Source: Spirodela intermedia (taxonomy: Eukaryota; Streptophyta; Magnoliopsida; Alismatales; Araceae). Taken from it: 64,000 nucleotides of DNA. Positions 26,601 through 41,600 of the stretch are shown here, piece by piece. Every line of letters starts with the position of its first letter. The first letter of the stretch is position 1. The stretch lies in NCBI GenBank assembly GCA_902729315.2, contig LR746265.1:5994892-6058891 (forward strand), written 5' to 3'. Both the position numbers and the translations under genes were made by a program. The notes below the pieces were generated by a model. The model searched no databases. It was not told the DNA's origin and was given only the letters and a program-made list of their open reading frames with translations.

Positions 26601-29600
26601 GCTTGTTGGTTCGTTTCCTGGTCTGTCAGTTTCCTAGTAGTTAGTTTCCTTGCGTTGTCGCCCTGATAATTTGATATAACAGTCATCTATGATGTGAATA
26701 CGAGTTGAGTTTTTCCTCAGCATAACCTCCTAGGATTTGTGCCACTGTTCACCACAAAAGGTAATCTGTCTTTAGTGTTAGAGTTTTTCCTCTACCTAAC
26801 CTCCTAGGATTTGAGTTTTTCCTCTACATAACCTCCTAGGATTTGAGTTTTTCCTCTGCATAACCCCGTAGTGTTGCCCAAGCCTCCCTCTATTTTGATG
26901 GAGCATCTCCTCTCCTGTCATTGTAACTCTCATTAGATAGCTAACTCAGTGAAGCTCTGTAAATATAGAGTCTGAGTGACACAAATAATTCTGTCACAAA
27001 TGTGTGACTGTCTCTCTTCTTCATCGATCTTTTCTCATTTCCATTCTATGTTACAAGTCATAGAAACGTTTTACTCAAAAAAAAAAAAACATAAATATCT
27101 AGTAATGAACAATACAAATCAATAGCTACAAGCCTAAGAAAAGATCATTAAAAGACAAGAAAAGGAAGTGAAATAATAAGTGTAATCATAAGAAATCACT
27201 ATAAATAAGACAAGAACAAAGTAAAAGGCCACTATTGTAGAAACCTCGTCCATTCCACTTATAGAGCTTGAAGTCGCCCCAGAACTGTACTGTACAAGAA
27301 GGCTGTCACCCAAACGGCTACCCAAGAAGAAAAATGAATTTCCAATGGTTGCAATGCCCTTTCAAAGAAACCAAAAAGACCAGAGTCAAACAATTACTTT
27401 ACCATGAAGATGATGGCAAACAACCGAAGCAATATACCAATAAGAGTTCAGACATCTTTGTGGCTAAAAAGCAAGTCAGTTTAACTAACCGAAGTCAAGA
27501 CTGAGGCTTTAGACTTTGAAAGATCAAGTCTCTGCACGATTCTTCCCATAGTAAAGGAGAAAACAAGTTATTGTTATGATGCCAATCGCAAGAGGGAAAG
27601 TAATCTTACTGATGTCATCTGTGGAAGTGCATACAACTAAGACATTTACCTCCCATCGTAAAATAACGTAAGCAGGAGAAGTTCACCATTCTTTGTTGAG
27701 AACATGGCAACATCATGCGATAACCATGTTGCATTTGCTGCATCAAGCTCCACAGCGAAATTTGATCGTGGTATATCAGAACTGAAATTAATAAGTCTAT
27801 TATAAAGGTATATATTAAACATTAAAATAAATAGCAAATCAAGTATATAGAGGGTGACATTTTATTCCCAAATAACTAAGAAATGCATTCATCAAAACGA
27901 ATACTCAGAAAAATAAAAACAGTTCATTGCAACAAGAAAACTCAATTTGACTTAAAAAGGTTTAGCAAAGCAACACAAGTTGACAGGCAATCACTTTGTC
28001 AAGCACGCTTAAACTGAAAAAATTGGTTTGGAGAAAATCCAAATGTTGCACGATAATGATCATCAAATAGAAGAGTCATGACATCATATTAGACTCCATC
28101 CAAATAGCCCATGGCTATCAAAACTAATTTTAGTCATCTAGGCATCAGAACATGACCTATGGTATTATCATTGACAAGAGAGAAGAGTTCCATATCCTTC
28201 CAAGTACACCATGAACATTACTGTACTCTACAACTAGGAAAAATCAATGAACCAAAAGCTACAGAGCTGTCATATGCCAAGTGCACCATGACTAGGAGGT
28301 TACCAATATTAATTGTCGTGACTAGCAGCTCCGATTTAAAGAAGCCAATCCTTGGTGTTTGTTTACGACCTTTATTGCATTTTTAGGAGAGGGTTGTAGC
28401 AAAGCTGTCCATGGTTGAGCAATTTAATCTTATACAAGATGAATCCCTTACTGAGCCTCAAAAACCAAATAAATTTTACACGGTCTACCAAGAATTTAGC
28501 AGAAATATTAAGCCAGCAAAATCACTTTATTTTGATACTATTTTGACTGTTGTTAAGCAATCTTCCTGTTTACGTTGTACCATCGGTCAAAAAAGAGGCC
28601 ATTCCCGGGAATGGCAAATTAGAATTGCATTTTAGGCTCTTCCTGAACGAATAAATCAAAACCATGAACTTCTTATAAATAATCACCAATCAAGACCTCA
28701 TCCCACTATTAATGCAGAATAAATGTCCATTATAGTCAATAGAAGTGCCTGGTTCACAGGTGTTCAAGACCGGACAAAAGTTTAAATCAGTTTAATTAAA
28801 ATACGTACAAATGAACAAACCATAGCACTTCGAATAAACGGTATGATGAAATAAAAATGATGCACATAGGTCACAATAACAGGAACAAAGTGATGAAATA
28901 CAGCAATCTCCACAAAGTCCTGTCAGAGGAGAGAATTTAATGATTGCACATTCAAAACGGGAAGTAGTATGAAGCCAGTGATAAAAGAGAAGACCTGCTT
29001 TCTGCCGGAACAGAGAAGTTGTTTAGTCCAAGGGCACATGAAGCAGACTGAAGACAAAGCAAAACACGTGAGAAAAACAAAGAATCAATGAAATGAAGGC
29101 TGTCAATCGGATTCTAACGGTAAGAGAATAAGTGTTCATCATCATGATCATCAATCACCTGACCTGACTGTGATAATGAACAGAATTTGCACAAATTACG
29201 AGAACACCGCCAATTGGTGATGGTACTGCTAGGAGCGTGTAAGCATCATGAGGAAGATTCTGGCAAACCAGGATACAAAATGAATTAGTACAAACAAGAT
29301 ATTTCACAGTAAGTGCTATATAATTTAAGATAAAGTTTTCCTTGGCACTTGTAAACATACAGAGAACCTTGAAATGCGTCGAAAATTTGCAAGCCTCTTT
29401 TGCACGAGGAAAAACTGTTTCTAGATAAAATAAAATAAAATTTGATGTTTTAGGAATTTAAAAAACGAAACCGTGTTTAGAAGCGAAGGGCAATGCAAGA
29501 TGCAGAAAGAAATGACAAACAAGCCTCATGTTGCCCATCACCCTTCATCACAAGAATCCACTGATCCACTGGTTAATACCCTTGCCAGAGAAACTAATTC

Positions 29601-32600
29601 GCATAAGAGTAAATGAAAATTTGAATCATAAAATGCAAGGAGATGGATAAACATGAGGTCAATAAAGACGACTAACTACCACATCCTAGCTGAAAATTGT
29701 ATCATAAGATTTATTTTGCAAAGAATAAATAACTATCATAATGAGATATCAGACAATAAAACCCATCAGGAATAATCACAAACGATTACTAAGGAGCATC
29801 TACAGTTAATGAAGATCCTAAGAGAATGCATGTGGCGAGAATTGGATTAGCTTATGTTGCAGCAACAATATCTAAGCCAGTAACCTACCACAGCAGACCA
29901 GATAAGAGGATGCTGTTTCAAAGTTGTGTTGATACTAAGCGCAGATAACATGCATGTGTGGTGTTTCCATGAGATTCGCCCAGCCCACGTAAGTTCCCTC
30001 TCATGTAGAATCACCATAACTGGCTCAATATAACCTATTCAAAGAAAACCCATAAAGCTTAGCTGAACAAAAAAGTCACCGGCTAATTTCATATCAAATC
30101 AAAAACAGACAGAATGACGAAATGAATTGGAGTCCAAAAGCTCTACATAAGCTGAATGACAAGACTGATCAGCAAGTAGTTATTTATAACAAAACTGAAT
30201 GACAAGACTGATCAGCAAGAAAAATAAATATACAAAAAAAAACCACCAAATGTCAATCAATAGCAAACAATGACAGTCTAATAGATAAGAAGCTGTCTCA
30301 AGAGCTCCATTTCTCAATTAGACACACCAATAGAGACATTCTCCCAAGAAGAGTGCAGTAAGGCTTACATATGCCTCACACGACAACTTGTAGGGGAAAG
30401 TATCAAAATAAAATCAGTAGATATAGTTCGAAGAGAATCCATGTGGTATTTTGACTCAAAATTACATCAAATGTCAGTCAGAACAACGCTGAAAATCTTA
30501 GAGATAAAGTGTGTAAGTGCATTATTTAAAACTCTAGAACAAGCAGAATCATCACAAATTTATAAATGAAAACACCAAAATATTAGCTATCATATGATAT
30601 TGCACATTAACAAAACATTATAAAAAGGATGCTACTGATCGGAAATGTTGCACGTCCTGATTCTGGTATTAGAGAGCCAACTCCCAACGAGCGCGGTAAA
30701 GGTCTAAGATTGTAGTTATTAACCTGGAGAAGAGGATCTTATCTCCTGAATAAGGGGTTGGTCAAAGGAAATCATATGTCATCTGGGGAGATGAATGGTA
30801 GAGGAGCTATATTAAGAACAACTTTGCATTATAAGGACAACTATGGAGACCAAGGATCACTAAAAAGCATTACAATGTTTAAGGTGTCCAGAGGAAGAAC
30901 CTTGGAGCCAAGAGCTGCTCTGGATGTGTGGATATATAAGTCATTGAAGTTGGGGACAAAAAGAGAGAACTACAACAGAGGCTTCTTGCATCATTAGACA
31001 TCTGGATAAATATGTTGTCCAGACACCAATAAACTCCCCCTACTCCCCGGCATTAGGAGGCAATGGAACCCAGTGGACACCACGTAAACATAGCGTCATA
31101 AGTTCACTAACAGCATGAATGAAAGAATGATCCGATTCCACTGCTCTAACTAGGCACAAGAACTATGCTGTATTGAAGAAGTACAAAATAGAAATAACCG
31201 TTTTTTGCAGAACATTCCTTTTGTAGAGACACATAAGTTTTATTTGAAGCTTAGCCCCATTTAACTGACTGATGGTCTTTTTACTGCAAGCAGCATGTAC
31301 AAATATTCCCGTTGCCTTATTACATGATGCATCATTGAAACTTGCACCCACAAGATGAGGCTTAGAAAAATACGCGTTTTCAAACAATCACGTCTGCATT
31401 CAGATCTTATTTGAAAACATTATAACTACAACACCATCTAAAAAAACTATGCACTACAATTTTACTTCATGAAATCACATCGTATTAACGTGACTCGGCT
31501 GCATGCAGAAAAAAATATTAAAAGCGAATTTAAACTGAGGTCTTGTCCTTGAGTGATGCAGTAATCACATTTAAAAAATAATAATGTTTACGTTTATCTT
31601 TTGTTCACTACCTAACATTTGCCATTTGGTTTTCCCTTCGTTTGTCGTACAGAATCTGAGAATCCTGATTTAACTACCTAAGAATCCACCATAGCAACCG
31701 AGGCAACAAGCATATTTGGAGAGGCTGCATTATCATCATCATTATCATTATCATCTAGGAAGATACAAATAAATGGCCGCGGTTTCATAGACGGGCCAAC
31801 ATTAATACATAGTTCTGAAATCAATGGCCTGACAACTATTTTTTGGTGGAAATGAGGGCAAAACCACCAATACGGTGGAAAAGAAAACTCCTCAAAGACT
31901 GATATAAAGGGATGGAAAAAAAAGAAAAACAAAAGAGAAATACAGAGAAAAAGAAAAACCACATAAAATCTCTCGGGATTTAACAAGCATCTAACAAGAA
32001 GAGAAAGTTAACCCAATGCTAGATCAAACTCAGTAGGCAAAGCTAAAAGAACCTATTTTCATAGCACTTGACCAGTTGGATGCGTCAATCATGTCTTTCA
32101 TTTCTGAACTTATGAAGAAATTTCTGTGATCTCTTTCAGTCCATAGCACCCAGAAGATACGTGGGTGCATAACATGATCTAATCCAGATAATATTGGATC
32201 AGCCAAATCAACCAACCCTAGAGAACAGCCCAACTCGAGTATTCTCAATCCTAAAAACTATATGCGAACATATGTTTGATTAAAAAAGTATCATAAATAA
32301 ACTCATATTCCTGAACCGATTTGACTGATCTCTTTCTTCCCATAACACGAGTTCCATATAATTCCGTTCTGCATTCTCCTCTTCTTTCTCAACTGACGAG
32401 CAGCACCAATGCAAGTAAGAATGACAAATCGTTAATCGATTCAGCTCATAACATAAATCAGTAAATCAATCATGTTTAGTGTCATTTCTAGATAACAAGC
32501 CAGCATTGGATTTCTCCCCTGAACTGAATTGGTGTTATCCATTTCCAATCAAGATTAATCGATCTCAATAATTATGGTTTAGGCTATCAAAAGCAGAAGC

Positions 32601-35600
32601 AGGCATGTTATAACTGAGAAAATAATGATATGGCATCGCCTTGGAAAGATTTCACTACACCTTAGGAATACTGATATATTAGAACTCAGCATCAGTTCTC
32701 AATGATAATCAGACACAGATAAGAGAATTATCTGCAGAGAATCACAGTGGGTAACCCAAAAGAGATATTGGTGAAGGTCATGATTAGACAAGGTGGCGTG
32801 GACTCCTGAAATAAGCCTAATAAAGGAAAAATAATCTGCAACCCTGCAATAAGCCTAATAAACTGAAACATTGTCAAGAAAGCGGGTGGACTTTGGCCGT
32901 GCTAGTTTCCATCAAGATGTTTCTTGACGTTAAAAGCCTTAATGGGAAGACTTAGCAGGTAACAGTGACTCAGGAGACTCAAGCTACCCAATAAGTGACC
33001 ATTTTTTTCCAGTATTCCGTAGTATGGTCAAAACTCAATGTGGAGAAAAGTATTAAGAAAGTTTGGTCTGATAGTAGGAAGGAGCACTTCAACTATTTTC
33101 CAACTTTTTTTTCCAAAAGCAAGGATATTCCTCGAATTCTAATGTGTTGACACTCTCCAAAAACATGGTGTTGCTGAACACAAAAACAGACATCTTAGAA
33201 GTTATGAGGTCATTACTTTTCCAATATAATGCAACAAAATTCATATGGCAAGAAGCAGTTTTAACTAAAAGTCCATTAGGTATGTTCAATAAATCTACTT
33301 CTTTCTCAGGTCATTAGAAATCAAACTCCATTAGGTATGTTCTCCCAATTTTATCCTAAAAGTGTCAACACAAATTGTCTATTCTCAAAAATGTTCAGTA
33401 TGTTCACGTCCAAAAAAAATATTCTAGATTAAATCCTTAAGCTCTAAATTCCAACTATCAAATGTTATCATCCTCACAGTCGTAAAATACCTGTCACTAT
33501 GGATGTCACCATTCTGAAAGCAATCCTTTTTACTAAATCCTATTTCCTTATTTTCAAGGGAAAACTTCTAAAGAAGATGAGAGCATAGGTTTATTGTTCC
33601 TAGATGACTTCCTACCAAATCAAACACAAGGACGTTAATCTATGTTTCCTCCCAAGTGCACCAATACTGAGGAAGTTATATCCGAATCTACTAATACTGA
33701 CGAGTCATAAACTCTAGGTCATCTGAACCATCAATTACCAGGAGAAAGAGAACCTGAATCTCCAAAAATTACTTCAAAACAACATTAATCACAATCCAAT
33801 CAACTAGCCAAGGAATTGAAGACGTGTACAACTCAATCCAGACCAAGGACACATTCAAGAATCCGGACCAAAGCAAGTATCGAAATGACACTTCATCCAT
33901 CAACTTTTAATTAACAGTCTAATCTTGACCTTACTATTGGAGTGAACGTATTCAGCATCCTATAGCTGATTTTTCGTCTATTGACCAACGATCTCCTCGA
34001 GATAAAGCCTTGGGCACTAATATAGATTATATTGATGTGATAAAAACAATTTAAGAAGCAGCACTGAACCCGGTAAGGTTTTTCGGGTGCTTAGATCGGC
34101 CGATAGAAATCGTTTTAAGTTCCAATGGCTGATGGTATCTGCGAAGCTGAGCATTCAGTGTGATTATGGAGGAACTTGAGTACTCGCCCCAAAACGAATA
34201 GGAAATAAGGAATATACACAAGCCATGAAAGAGGAAATGAATGCACCAGAAAGAAGTCAGAAATGAGATATTGTTCTGAGGCCTGAAGACAAGAAAACTA
34301 TGGGACCTAGATGGGTTTACACTCTAAAATATAAAGGTAATTTCTCTTTGGAAAGATAAAAGGGAAGGCTAGTTAAAAGAGGTTATACTCATCCATGGAA
34401 ATGATTATGTTGAAACATTGGTACCAATAGCTAAGATAAATACCATGATGATCTTCATGTCTGTAACAACATAGTTTGACGGAAATCCACAACGATTTGA
34501 TGTGAACGATTTCCTACATGAGGATTTAGAAGAAGTGTTCCAGGAGATCCTATCCGATTTTGATAGAAAAATCAGATATATAAGGCGTGTCAACTATAGA
34601 AAGCACTTTATGAACTGAAACAATCACCTCGAGCATGGTTTGTAAGATTTATAAATGTTATGTCACATATGGGGATACAGGCAAAGTTAAGGAATCATAC
34701 ACTATTTGTTAAACTTGCCAAGGAAGGCAATGTGTCCATTCTACTTGTTTATGTGATGATATAATTATTACTGGAAATGATAAAAAAAAAGTTTGTTTTA
34801 TATTTACATATAGAGACGAGAAAACCTGAGAGCTAATCAACAAACACCCCTATATTGAACAAAAACGTAGGTTGGGCAAAGAAGAAACGAGTAAAGATGC
34901 AGACAAAGGAAGCTATCAAACGCTGGTTGGGAAACTGATTTACCTATCAGACACAGGGCCAGAAATAGCCTATGATGTCAGTGTAATAAGTCAATTCATG
35001 CATGTGCCTAATGAAGAGGATTTCCAAGCAATTCATAGACTACTTCAATACCTCAATGGCACACAAGGAGAGGATAGTTATTCCAAAAAGGTGGAGAACT
35101 AACCTCAAAATTTAATACAGATTCAAATTATGAAGGATCATGGTTGATAGAACCTAATTGAGGTAATCTTGTGGCATGGAAGAGTAAGAGACAATCTATA
35201 GTTGCCAGATCAAGTGGTGAAGCTAAATTCGGGACCATGGCTCGTGGAATCTGTGAGTTACTACGGCTGTAAGTAATCCTAGATGACTTGAGGATTGCGA
35301 TACTTGGGCCTATGAAGCTGTATTGTGACAACAAATCTGCTATCAATATTGCACATAACCAATCCAATATAATCGAACTAAGCATATTGAGATTAACAAA
35401 CGCTTCATACAAGAGAAGCTTGACAGTGAGCTAGTTAGCACTCCATTTGTGCCATCATGCAACTAACAGATCACCAAACTAAGGGACTACTTGTTGCACA
35501 ATTTTAATAAATAAAAAACAATCTGGGAATGGAACATATCAACCGACCAGCTTGATAGGGAGTGATGATCATCGGGAGGTACTTTCATGGATATATTCCT

Positions 35601-38600
35601 AAGTATATATCCTTCTTTTAATATCAATTCGTTCTAATACTTAGGCCTGTTAGAGATTTTTTAGGAAGTTCTGCTTTTCTGTTACTGTTTTTTCACATTC
35701 CTTTTGTGTAAGTCATTTTTGAGGTACGTTCAATTTTATGACTCCTAAGGATAGGAAAGACTCTACCAACCCTACATATATTGTTAAAGTTACATTCAGT
35801 TAAGTAGAGGAAAATAATAGGTTCACTCTTCAAGAAGTAATTTGAGAAAATGAGTACTAATTATTAGCATTTTGGGCTAGTAAAAAAGTAAATACAAGAA
35901 TATGATAAATTTGCAAGGTATATCATGACTATTTAATGCAGAACAAGTCATAAGCAGATATGCGCGGCCAAGAATTTGATTTCTATAGGAGATAAAACTG
36001 ATCAAAATCTAGGGACAAAAAAACTCAAAATAAGCCTTTAAACATTTATGGAAGCATTTGTTGAGAAGTTCAAGTTGCCTGGTGCCATGACCCTATGATT
36101 AGCATACACAACTTTAAAGCAAGTTCAGCAAAAATAATGAAGGGAAATGATTTCTTGTCCACAAACACATGTTAAAGTGATTAGCCAAATTTCAACATGC
36201 AGTTTTTCCTCAAAAAGAAAGAGGAAATTTATTCAGCAATAAAAGCCAAGAGACCAAGCAAAAAAACTCGCACAGAATGCTACTTCAGTAACCTATGCCA
36301 GGAGGCTGTAGTTAATGATATAAGTAAATGACTTCCTTCAACTATAGGCAATAATTATAATTACCATGAACAAACGTGAAATCCTTAACATGCTTGATAT
36401 CCAGTTCCCGTAAGTTAATAATATATGATGACTCGAAACAAACCGAGATGGGTCCCCCTGATCCAGCAACGTCTTCATCTCCACCTAAACCTTGGCCAGC
36501 CTAAGATGAAGACAAGCCATAGACCTATTAGCAGAAACTCTACAGGCAGAACTATTGTACTCAAGAAAAATACCATGACTATGCATTATAAGGGAAAGCT
36601 GAAGCAATTATATTCCAAACCTCAAAGTCAAAGTGTTGAGAAAATGATCTCTGAAAATTGCTAATGCACCACCAGAAAAAGAGAGAAAAACTTCAGTCAA
36701 AAATATTAGAACTTTACACATAGTCAAAGCAATAAAATGGTTCCCAACGGTTGAAATAACCCTAGCTACATAGCATTACAATGTTTCACAATTTTGATAC
36801 AACTCGCAGTGTGGAGGATATACACGATGATTACTAAGGCATGAACTCTCGCAAGGTATGAAACCACCTATACGATTTACAAATTCACTAAACAATGAAG
36901 TAGTTACCACCAAAAATATAATTCTACTATACATAAAGTTGGATAAAACGATGATGCACTGGAAGAAGACATTCCTTGGACTCTAGGGCACAAACGACTC
37001 ATTTGACTAGCAATCAAGAATAGATACAAAGAAACTAAGCCTATCTTTTCGCAACCTTTTCTCCTTTTAAGCTACTATATGACGTAAGATTAATGCACCC
37101 ATGATCATAGAAACCAAGATGAGGACAGCCAGTTCTAGATACAGTTAATGGTTTTCTTATTGGATATTTTACCAGGAGAATGAGAGCTCCAAGTGATTTT
37201 CTTGCATTTTTCTATCTCATGCCTCAAATTTTCTTCTGGAAGGACAGAAAATCATCTTCTCAATAAGCAGCATTAAAATTAATCACACTTGGCAACTAAT
37301 GCAAAAATGTTGAAATCAATAAAAATATTGAAGCCTAGCCGAATGGATGTCTTCAATTAAGGAAAAATCCAGACACCTGTAATTGGGAATAAATCTGTCT
37401 TATGGACAGCCTACAAATCTCTACATGGATGTCTGAAGGAACAACTGTTGCCAATGAAGAGAGGCATATGATCAGTGGTCATGACATGTGATACGAAACA
37501 CGGGATGGAGTTTCTGAACAATTTATACCACAACTTTCGCATTGCATCAGAGCTAAGAAAATAAGTACAATGCAGGGAGAACATGTCTAATTGCAGCTAT
37601 CATCATGGACTCGCAGATTTCTGTGAACTAGGATCTGCCCAAGAAAACTGACCTAGATAAAGATTGGATCAGACCAATCAGCCAATCCAAAAGAACGGCC
37701 CAACTTTAAAAATTATGCCCAGATGTGTATATTTTTATAAAAATTGCATGATAATTAAAGCATTTTTTATAAAATATGACATCTGAATAACTGTCCAAGA
37801 CTTCCATACCAAACACCCACCTTCTGGGGAGGAGAAGAAATGGCCAGCAAGCAGCGTACATGACAGCTGTTTCTGTTCCTTGTTCTTCAATCTTCTTCTT
37901 CACCCCATCACCTTCATCCTGCACTATCCACAGGTAGGTGTGGAGTGCATCTCTTCTTAGTTTACATTAAGTCAAGGCAAAAAGGGCCAGTCTAATAATG
38001 AATCAGCTGACACAAAATTGGCCGATTTCTATGCAGTTATGTTTCCATGGATTTTCAAGTTCAATCGGCTATTCAATAACCCCACAAGAAATTAGGGCAG
38101 ACATAGCCAAGTCCCATCCACATTGGGTAGCTTGGGTTCAAATCAGATGATTTCTCCAGTCATTCGTACAAGAGACTGGTTCCTCACGTAAATGCAATAG
38201 AAAATAGGAACAAAAACATAATAGTACTACCCAAGACAACTACTCAGACAGTCAAAACCACAGCTATTTAAACATTGATGTGTCAAAGTAGAAATAGTGT
38301 AATGGTGATTCCAGCCCACTGACAAGAAGGATTCCAGTCTCGAATATAAGGTGAATATGACTCATTATTGGACATAGAAATCCCTTGGCCCGTGTCACCC
38401 ATGTCCTCATCCCTTCCTCTTTAGTCCTTTGTAGTGGCTGCAGAAGGTGACAGCGTTACATCATCACAATATTGACAGATTTTCTACCCATGTTTCTTAA
38501 CAATGTCAGGTAACAAGCTTGAATCTGATGATAACTGAACAATAATAGATAATGAGCACATTCTACAAAATAGTGTTTGAAAATCTGCCAGGTGCAACAT

Positions 38601-41600
38601 ATTTGTTCAAAAAGAGAAAAAACGTGTATAAATGGGCAATTTTGAAAAAGTCTAAGAAAAGCCTTTACTATGTGGTCAAGAAGTTACTATTGTTAGACAA
38701 AATACAAGAAAAAGGAAACAACGCACCTGGGCCGCCTTAAGGACAATCATTTGCAGGTCATAGACAAGAGCCCCACCACACCGTCCTTGAGGATCAGCCT
38801 TGACTATGGGACCCCTGGCATATGATTCTCTGCCTCTTTTCAAGTAATTCCATTCAGGTCCCTCGAAACAATGCATGGAACTGCAAAAGATCCCAAAACA
38901 TTCCTCATAAAGTGATCATCAATCCAAACAAATAGCTCTGCACTAAAGGTAAGCAAAATGTTTCTTCTTACATGGCACAAAGAGCCAATACGATCATATT
39001 TGATTGGATAAATACAACTGATGGCCATCAAGATAATTGGTGAATTCAACGAAATCAGAGGTTTATCCAAATCAATGCCCAACATTAACATCACAGACCT
39101 TACCCGAACAATATTTCAAGCATGGATGTAGATTCCATCAGGCTTTATTCAGAGTAAAAGCCCTCCATGATAACAAAAGGTTATCACCGGAAGTTAATTC
39201 TATGAAATCACCGGATGATTGAGGAAAGAAAAAAAGTTAAATTTTGATTAAAAGCACCATGGCATAGACTGGCAAAAAAAAAAAAAAAAACTGTTTTTCC
39301 ATGAAGAACATTTCGTAGACATTTCTATTCAAACAAAAGCCTGAACCGTAGCTGAAGAAGACAGAGAATATTATATCATTAGTGTACATACCTCGTACAC
39401 AATCCATGGATAGAATCATTATACTCCAAGGCAGAAATTTTTGCATCTTTGAAAGCGAGGATAATAGAATCTCTTTCTTTAGCGCGACCGTCTGGCCCAA
39501 AAGAGAGTATTGCCATCGATTCAATGTTCCCATGCAGCCTAGAAGCCCAAAGCAAATGTTGGAAAGTGAAACAGATTTTTTGGCTATTATCTTAGAAAAC
39601 TATAAAAATAAAGTAAATGTATGTAATAACATCAAACAAATAACATACTACAGAGAATAAAAATACAAAAACAATACAACAGTGAAATAATGAAACAGGT
39701 AAAGAATAAAAATACATATTAATACTTGCTATCAAACCTTGCTATCAATAAAATAGTGAAAGAGTGAAATAGTGAAATAGCGAGATAGGTGTCCAATAAA
39801 ACCTTGCTATCAATGAAAACATCATAAAACATGTGGCCAACGTTATCGACGAAAATTCCACTAATACTTTCGTCTCTTGGAAGGTGGATAGCATCAAGTA
39901 TGCACTAAATATTCAAAATGACAGAGGTTGTACACGTATATATCCAGCATGCCCACAAAAACAACGTTCTGTACGATCATCCCCATCAAAATCGTGCCAT
40001 TCTTCGTCAAAAAAAGTAGACCATACAGCTGGTACGAGGCATGACGCCATCAAACAAGCAGCTGATAAGAAAATTTTAATAAATTCCGAGACCATGAGAA
40101 ATCAGGCAAAAGGCCTATGTGGATAACAGTCTTTATAGGTTTATACTTCATGTTTCGGTAAAAGTATGACAGCTACTACCAGCTACACTCCAATGAAGAA
40201 GACATGAAATACTATATCAAGTTGAAGCGTAAAATTTCATCAAAAAAGAGAACTATAGCAAAAGTAGTTGGAGGCCTTACATAGATACATATTAGGTTAT
40301 ATTCTACAATTTCCGTCGAAAATACTTCAGCAACGGAAGCATCCAAATCCATTTCTCACACACAAAATCTCCCTTTTCAGCTGCCCAATTTATTCTCGGA
40401 AGTAGAAAATAATGGAGAAATGTTGAAAATATCTAGGAGACACAGAAATAGCGGGAGACAAAAAATTATGTCAAGAGAAGAACTTAACAAAAGGAAACAA
40501 AGTGAAACTGGAGACCTGTCCAATTTGATGATATATCACACAGGTCCTTCACTTGAAAATCACAATTTAGTATAAGTTGACCTAATATAATGGTTCATGC
40601 ACTGTTATAGCTCATATGGTGGGTGAAAGAGAAAACAGTACTTCACGATAGTTTTATGGAAATGCAGATCACCATAATAGAGCAATCGAACTGAATAGCA
40701 GGTCAATCACATCACAAAATGGTGAATCTATGGATAACATTGTTGTCTCAGAAATTGCTCAGAGAAAAACTTTCTTTTCTTTCTGTGTTATTGTTTCAAA
40801 TAGTATATTAGTTGTAAGTTATAATTCTGAAAAATGTGGTACACGTACCTCTGAGATATATTTTCCCAGATGCGCAGCAGGGTTCCTTTCATTCCAATAT
40901 AAATGATCAAGGGACTTGACCATTACAAATCATTTCAGTATTTTTAATTCTTTTCAAACAATGGTCTCGTTCACACATTCAAAATCTTTGGTCATAGGGA
41001 TAAAGCAATGAAAAGTACCACGCCTATATCTCTGGGGTCCACCAATTGCACCAAAGATATTTTGGACTGGATTTGGTTGCAGACTAAACTTTGAAAGACT
41101 AGAAATTCATGAAAAACATATATCTTAGTGGAGAGATCTTCCTATTAATATTCACTCCAAACACCCTAAAGCTATATGAAGAATGTAGCTTGAAAGGCGC
41201 ATCTATACTTAGTGCAGAGTCTGATGGCAAGCTTTGTTTACTGCATGTACACTGATTCTGGATATACCTCAAACAATACAGACTGTACAAGCTTGAAGGG
41301 AGTTCTTTGGTAACCAATGCTGATTATAATCAAGTTGCTCGTGACTTGCGATTTAAATAATTCAAACAGGAAATTTTATGGAAGCACTGAATGAACAACC
41401 TTGGAATTTTAAGTTTGAACATTCTGAAGAAGCTACAAAGTTAACCCATTAAGACATTAACTTGAGTTATAAGGTAATGTTGGCATAGTCAGCATTCCCT
41501 TTTCTTCTTCTTTTCTTTTTTCCAGTAATCCAATGACAAGAAAAAAATGATAACTGCAAGTTGACACAGAGTGACCAGTAGTCGTGTTCATGGCAAGTGA

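Noticed and set aside
26707-26876. CRISPR-like array
   Set aside because: Plant nuclear context, near-contiguous repeats without unique spacers and no cas genes; it is a tandem repeat in an LTR-like sequence.
31678-32248. Intronic minus-strand frames as extra CPSF160 exons
   Set aside because: The CPSF160 reading frame runs directly from exon 4 (ends 36365) to exon 5 (starts 30034) with family-matching residues on both sides, leaving no missing sequence.
34872-35102. Possible short gene with a YQTLVGKLIYLSDT motif
   Set aside because: It is an uninterrupted fragment of the decayed copia pol, not a separate gene.
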